Origin: Cytophagales bacterium
GTDB lineage: Bacteria; Bacteroidota; Bacteroidia; Cytophagales; Cyclobacteriaceae
Assembly: GCA_033344775.1 (NCBI GenBank)
Contig: JAWPMT010000001.1
Location: forward strand, 434,001-498,000
DNA: 64,000 bases
Direction: 5' to 3'
Below, piece by piece: positions 62,661 to 64,000 of the stretch (positions are counted from its first letter, which is position 1; every line of letters begins with the position of its first letter). Made by a program: the position numbers and the translations under genes. The notes beneath the pieces were generated by a model that was given only the letters and a program-made list of their open reading frames with translations, was not told the origin of the DNA and did no database searches.

Positions 62661-64000
62661 ATGTCCATACCTAACAACCATTCCTTCTCCTCCGCTTTCC
62701 CTTTCGAGATCAAAATCGAAAACCAATTCATGGATGAAGGACATTCTACCCTTTACATCGTCAACAAGATAGATGAGGCAGCGACAGAACAACAACTCAA
62801 GTTATTGATCAATGTCGTGGCCCCAGGACAATATACCTTTAAAGCTATGGACTCGACAAAGTCACCTGGTCCAAATTATTACCATATGGCCTTGGCTTTT
62901 CGACCTGGGGTGTTATTGGATGCAGTAGCTCAATCCTTCCATCAGGTCCTTACCGTGGGCATAGACGAGGCCTTAGGAAAAGACAATACCTGCATTGTTC
63001 ACGGACCGGTCTTGCGTTCCGACAAGGCAAAAGTTTGGTACGTTACCTTTAAGGAAGATGTAACTACGAACTGTGCTACTCAACCAAGTGTAGATTGGAT
63101 CGCACAAAAAGAGGCAACAGACGGCCTTCAATTAACGCGGTTTACTATCAGTCCTGATGGTCATTGGTATGGTATTGACATCAATCATAAACTCTACGCA
63201 AAAACCCCTGGTGAGGCTACCTGGAAGTCATATTCCTGGTCAAGGCGAATAGAAAGCATGACCATGCTACCGAATAAACATGCGATTTATGTTGGTTTAG
63301 ACAACACGCTTGTTTTGAGTGGTCTTGTAGTCGGTGAACAGAACATATGGCACCCATATCAACCATTGACCTATGTCAGGTCAATCGTCAGTACTTCGAA
63401 AAACAATCTTATTGGGATCAACCAGCAAGGGCATTTAGTTCATATTGAATTACCCTACGGGGTGCTCAAGGCCATCCCAAAGGTTTTAGATACCTCGCTT
63501 ACCCTGATCAGTGTCGGCTTGTTTCCTGACGGAAGAATCCTGGGAGTTGATTCCCAGCATGATTTGCACGAATGGAATGAATCAATCAATCGTTGGTCAC
63601 CTATTTTGAGTTCAACTAAACTCCTTGATGTAACCGTAGATGCCGACGGTAATGTCTTCGCAGTAGGTACCGACCATCAGATTTATAGGCAATCCTTGAC
63701 TTACTCCCCTAAAAACGTACTCAATATCCCTCTTAAGGGTATTTCCGCAGCTGCAGGAACTGGCGCAAGATCCAGTCAAATCGAGTGTCAATTCGGGAAA
63801 GTACATATGAATGGAAATCCGCATGATTTCAAGTTCAAAGCCAATACACAAGTCAGCATTGTTAATCATCAGGGAAGTGGCTATGCGCCTCTGCATTTTG
63901 GGATATTAGGCAGCGATGTGATGGTCAAAGACAAACAGAACACGTTAAAGCCGTATTTCTTAACGCAAGAACGTGTTCCTATCACGCTAGGAAAAGAAAC
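62661..64000 (+). CDS. Tectonin-like beta-propeller protein, 3'-truncated by window edge
   Basis: Open from ATG 62661 (MSIPNNHSFSSAFPFEIKIEN) to the window end, 446 codons without a stop. No signal peptide is seen. Residues ~1-150 form a beta-rich domain of unknown type (STLYIVNKI, YHMALAFRPGVLLDAV). From ~155 come repeats of the tectonin/TECPR kind: TRFTISPDGHWYGIDINHKLYAK, then LISVGLFPDGRILGVDSQHDLHEWN, and TVDADGNVFAVGTDHQIYRQ. Each is a strand with a G-x-[IV] core and a W or Y, as in propeller lectins that bind bacterial lipopolysaccharide. Ligand and cell location are unknown. Confidence 0.7.
   Translation, partial: MSIPNNHSFSSAFPFEIKIENQFMDEGHSTLYIVNKIDEAATEQQLKLLINVVAPGQYTFKAMDSTKSPGPNYYHMALAFRPGVLLDAVAQSFHQVLTVGIDEALGKDNTCIVHGPVLRSDKAKVWYVTFKEDVTTNCATQPSVDWIAQKEATDGLQLTRFTISPDGHWYGIDINHKLYAKTPGEATWKSYSWSRRIESMTMLPNKHAIYVGLDNTLVLSGLVVGEQNIWHPYQPLTYVRSIVSTSKNNLIGINQQGHLVHIELPYGVLKAIPKVLDTSLTLISVGLFPDGRILGVDSQHDLHEWNESINRWSPILSSTKLLDVTVDADGNVFAVGTDHQIYRQSLTYSPKNVLNIPLKGISAAAGTGARSSQIECQFGKVHMNGNPHDFKFKANTQVSIVNHQGSGYAPLHFGILGSDVMVKDKQNTLKPYFLTQERVPITLGKE

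Overview
The window looks like chromosomal DNA of a member of the Bacteroidota, most likely a free-living Cytophagales-type bacterium. The evidence is a type IX secretion sorting domain on a giant surface protein, a TonB-dependent receptor with a carboxypeptidase-regulatory-like N-terminus, FtsX/MacB-type permeases with a PadR partner, HU-like/DUF4469 and DUF2911 proteins, and promoter boxes of the TAnnTTTG type. No rRNA, tRNA, CRISPR array, integrase, transposase or phage structural module was found. Both window ends cut through genes.

Layout. 1-2.9 kb: 3' part of an FtsX-type permease, convergent with a bile-acid:sodium-symporter family carrier. 3.0-14.3 kb: one 3757-residue secreted repeat protein with a T9SS signal. 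14.4-17.7 kb: glutamyl-tRNA reductase, a histone-deacetylase-fold deacetylase and a divergent zinc-type CDF exporter. 17.9-20.5 kb: two paralogous tail-fibre-like proteins. 20.7-22.8 kb: a CHAP-like secreted protein, an M48 membrane protease and a small secreted protein. 22.9-30.9 kb: alpha-2-macroglobulin lipoprotein plus penicillin-binding protein 1C, a known periplasmic pair. 31.0-36.3 kb: five overlapping genes (M19 dipeptidase, membrane-anchored protein, 30-residue membrane microprotein, sodium:solute symporter, S9 peptidase), probably a peptide-scavenging operon. 36.5-41.0 kb: duplicated lipocalin-like lipoprotein, a gene broken by an in-frame TGA, and a PadR/FtsX-permease pair with a likely autoregulatory operator. 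41.2-43.8 kb: sulfide:quinone-oxidoreductase-like flavoprotein, GreB, OsmC. 43.9-47.9 kb: exported caspase-like protein overlapping a TonB-dependent receptor. 48.3-54.7 kb: DUF2911/TPR protein, SnoaL-like protein, membrane-anchored regulator-like protein, LamG-like secreted protein, SpoIIAA/STAS-like protein, a degenerate SecA-NBD2-like protein and a small lipoprotein. 54.9-60.8 kb: arginase and a double UvrA-like protein with four ABC cassettes. 61.0-64.0 kb: HU/DUF4469 protein, a 0.9-kb repeat-bearing intergenic region, and the start of a tectonin-like propeller protein.

Most distinctive observations: (i) the tandem UvrA-like protein lacks both UvrB-binding inserts, and in its first half exactly one composite ATP site is spoiled on both sides; (ii) a short stand-alone protein resembles the second nucleotide-binding domain of SecA without its catalytic motifs; (iii) a 30-residue membrane protein is translationally coupled to a sodium:solute symporter; (iv) an exported caspase is translationally coupled to a TonB-dependent receptor; (v) a 23-nt-period degenerate tandem array with palindromic cores follows the UvrA-like gene. 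All family assignments were made by reading motifs; no database search was run.
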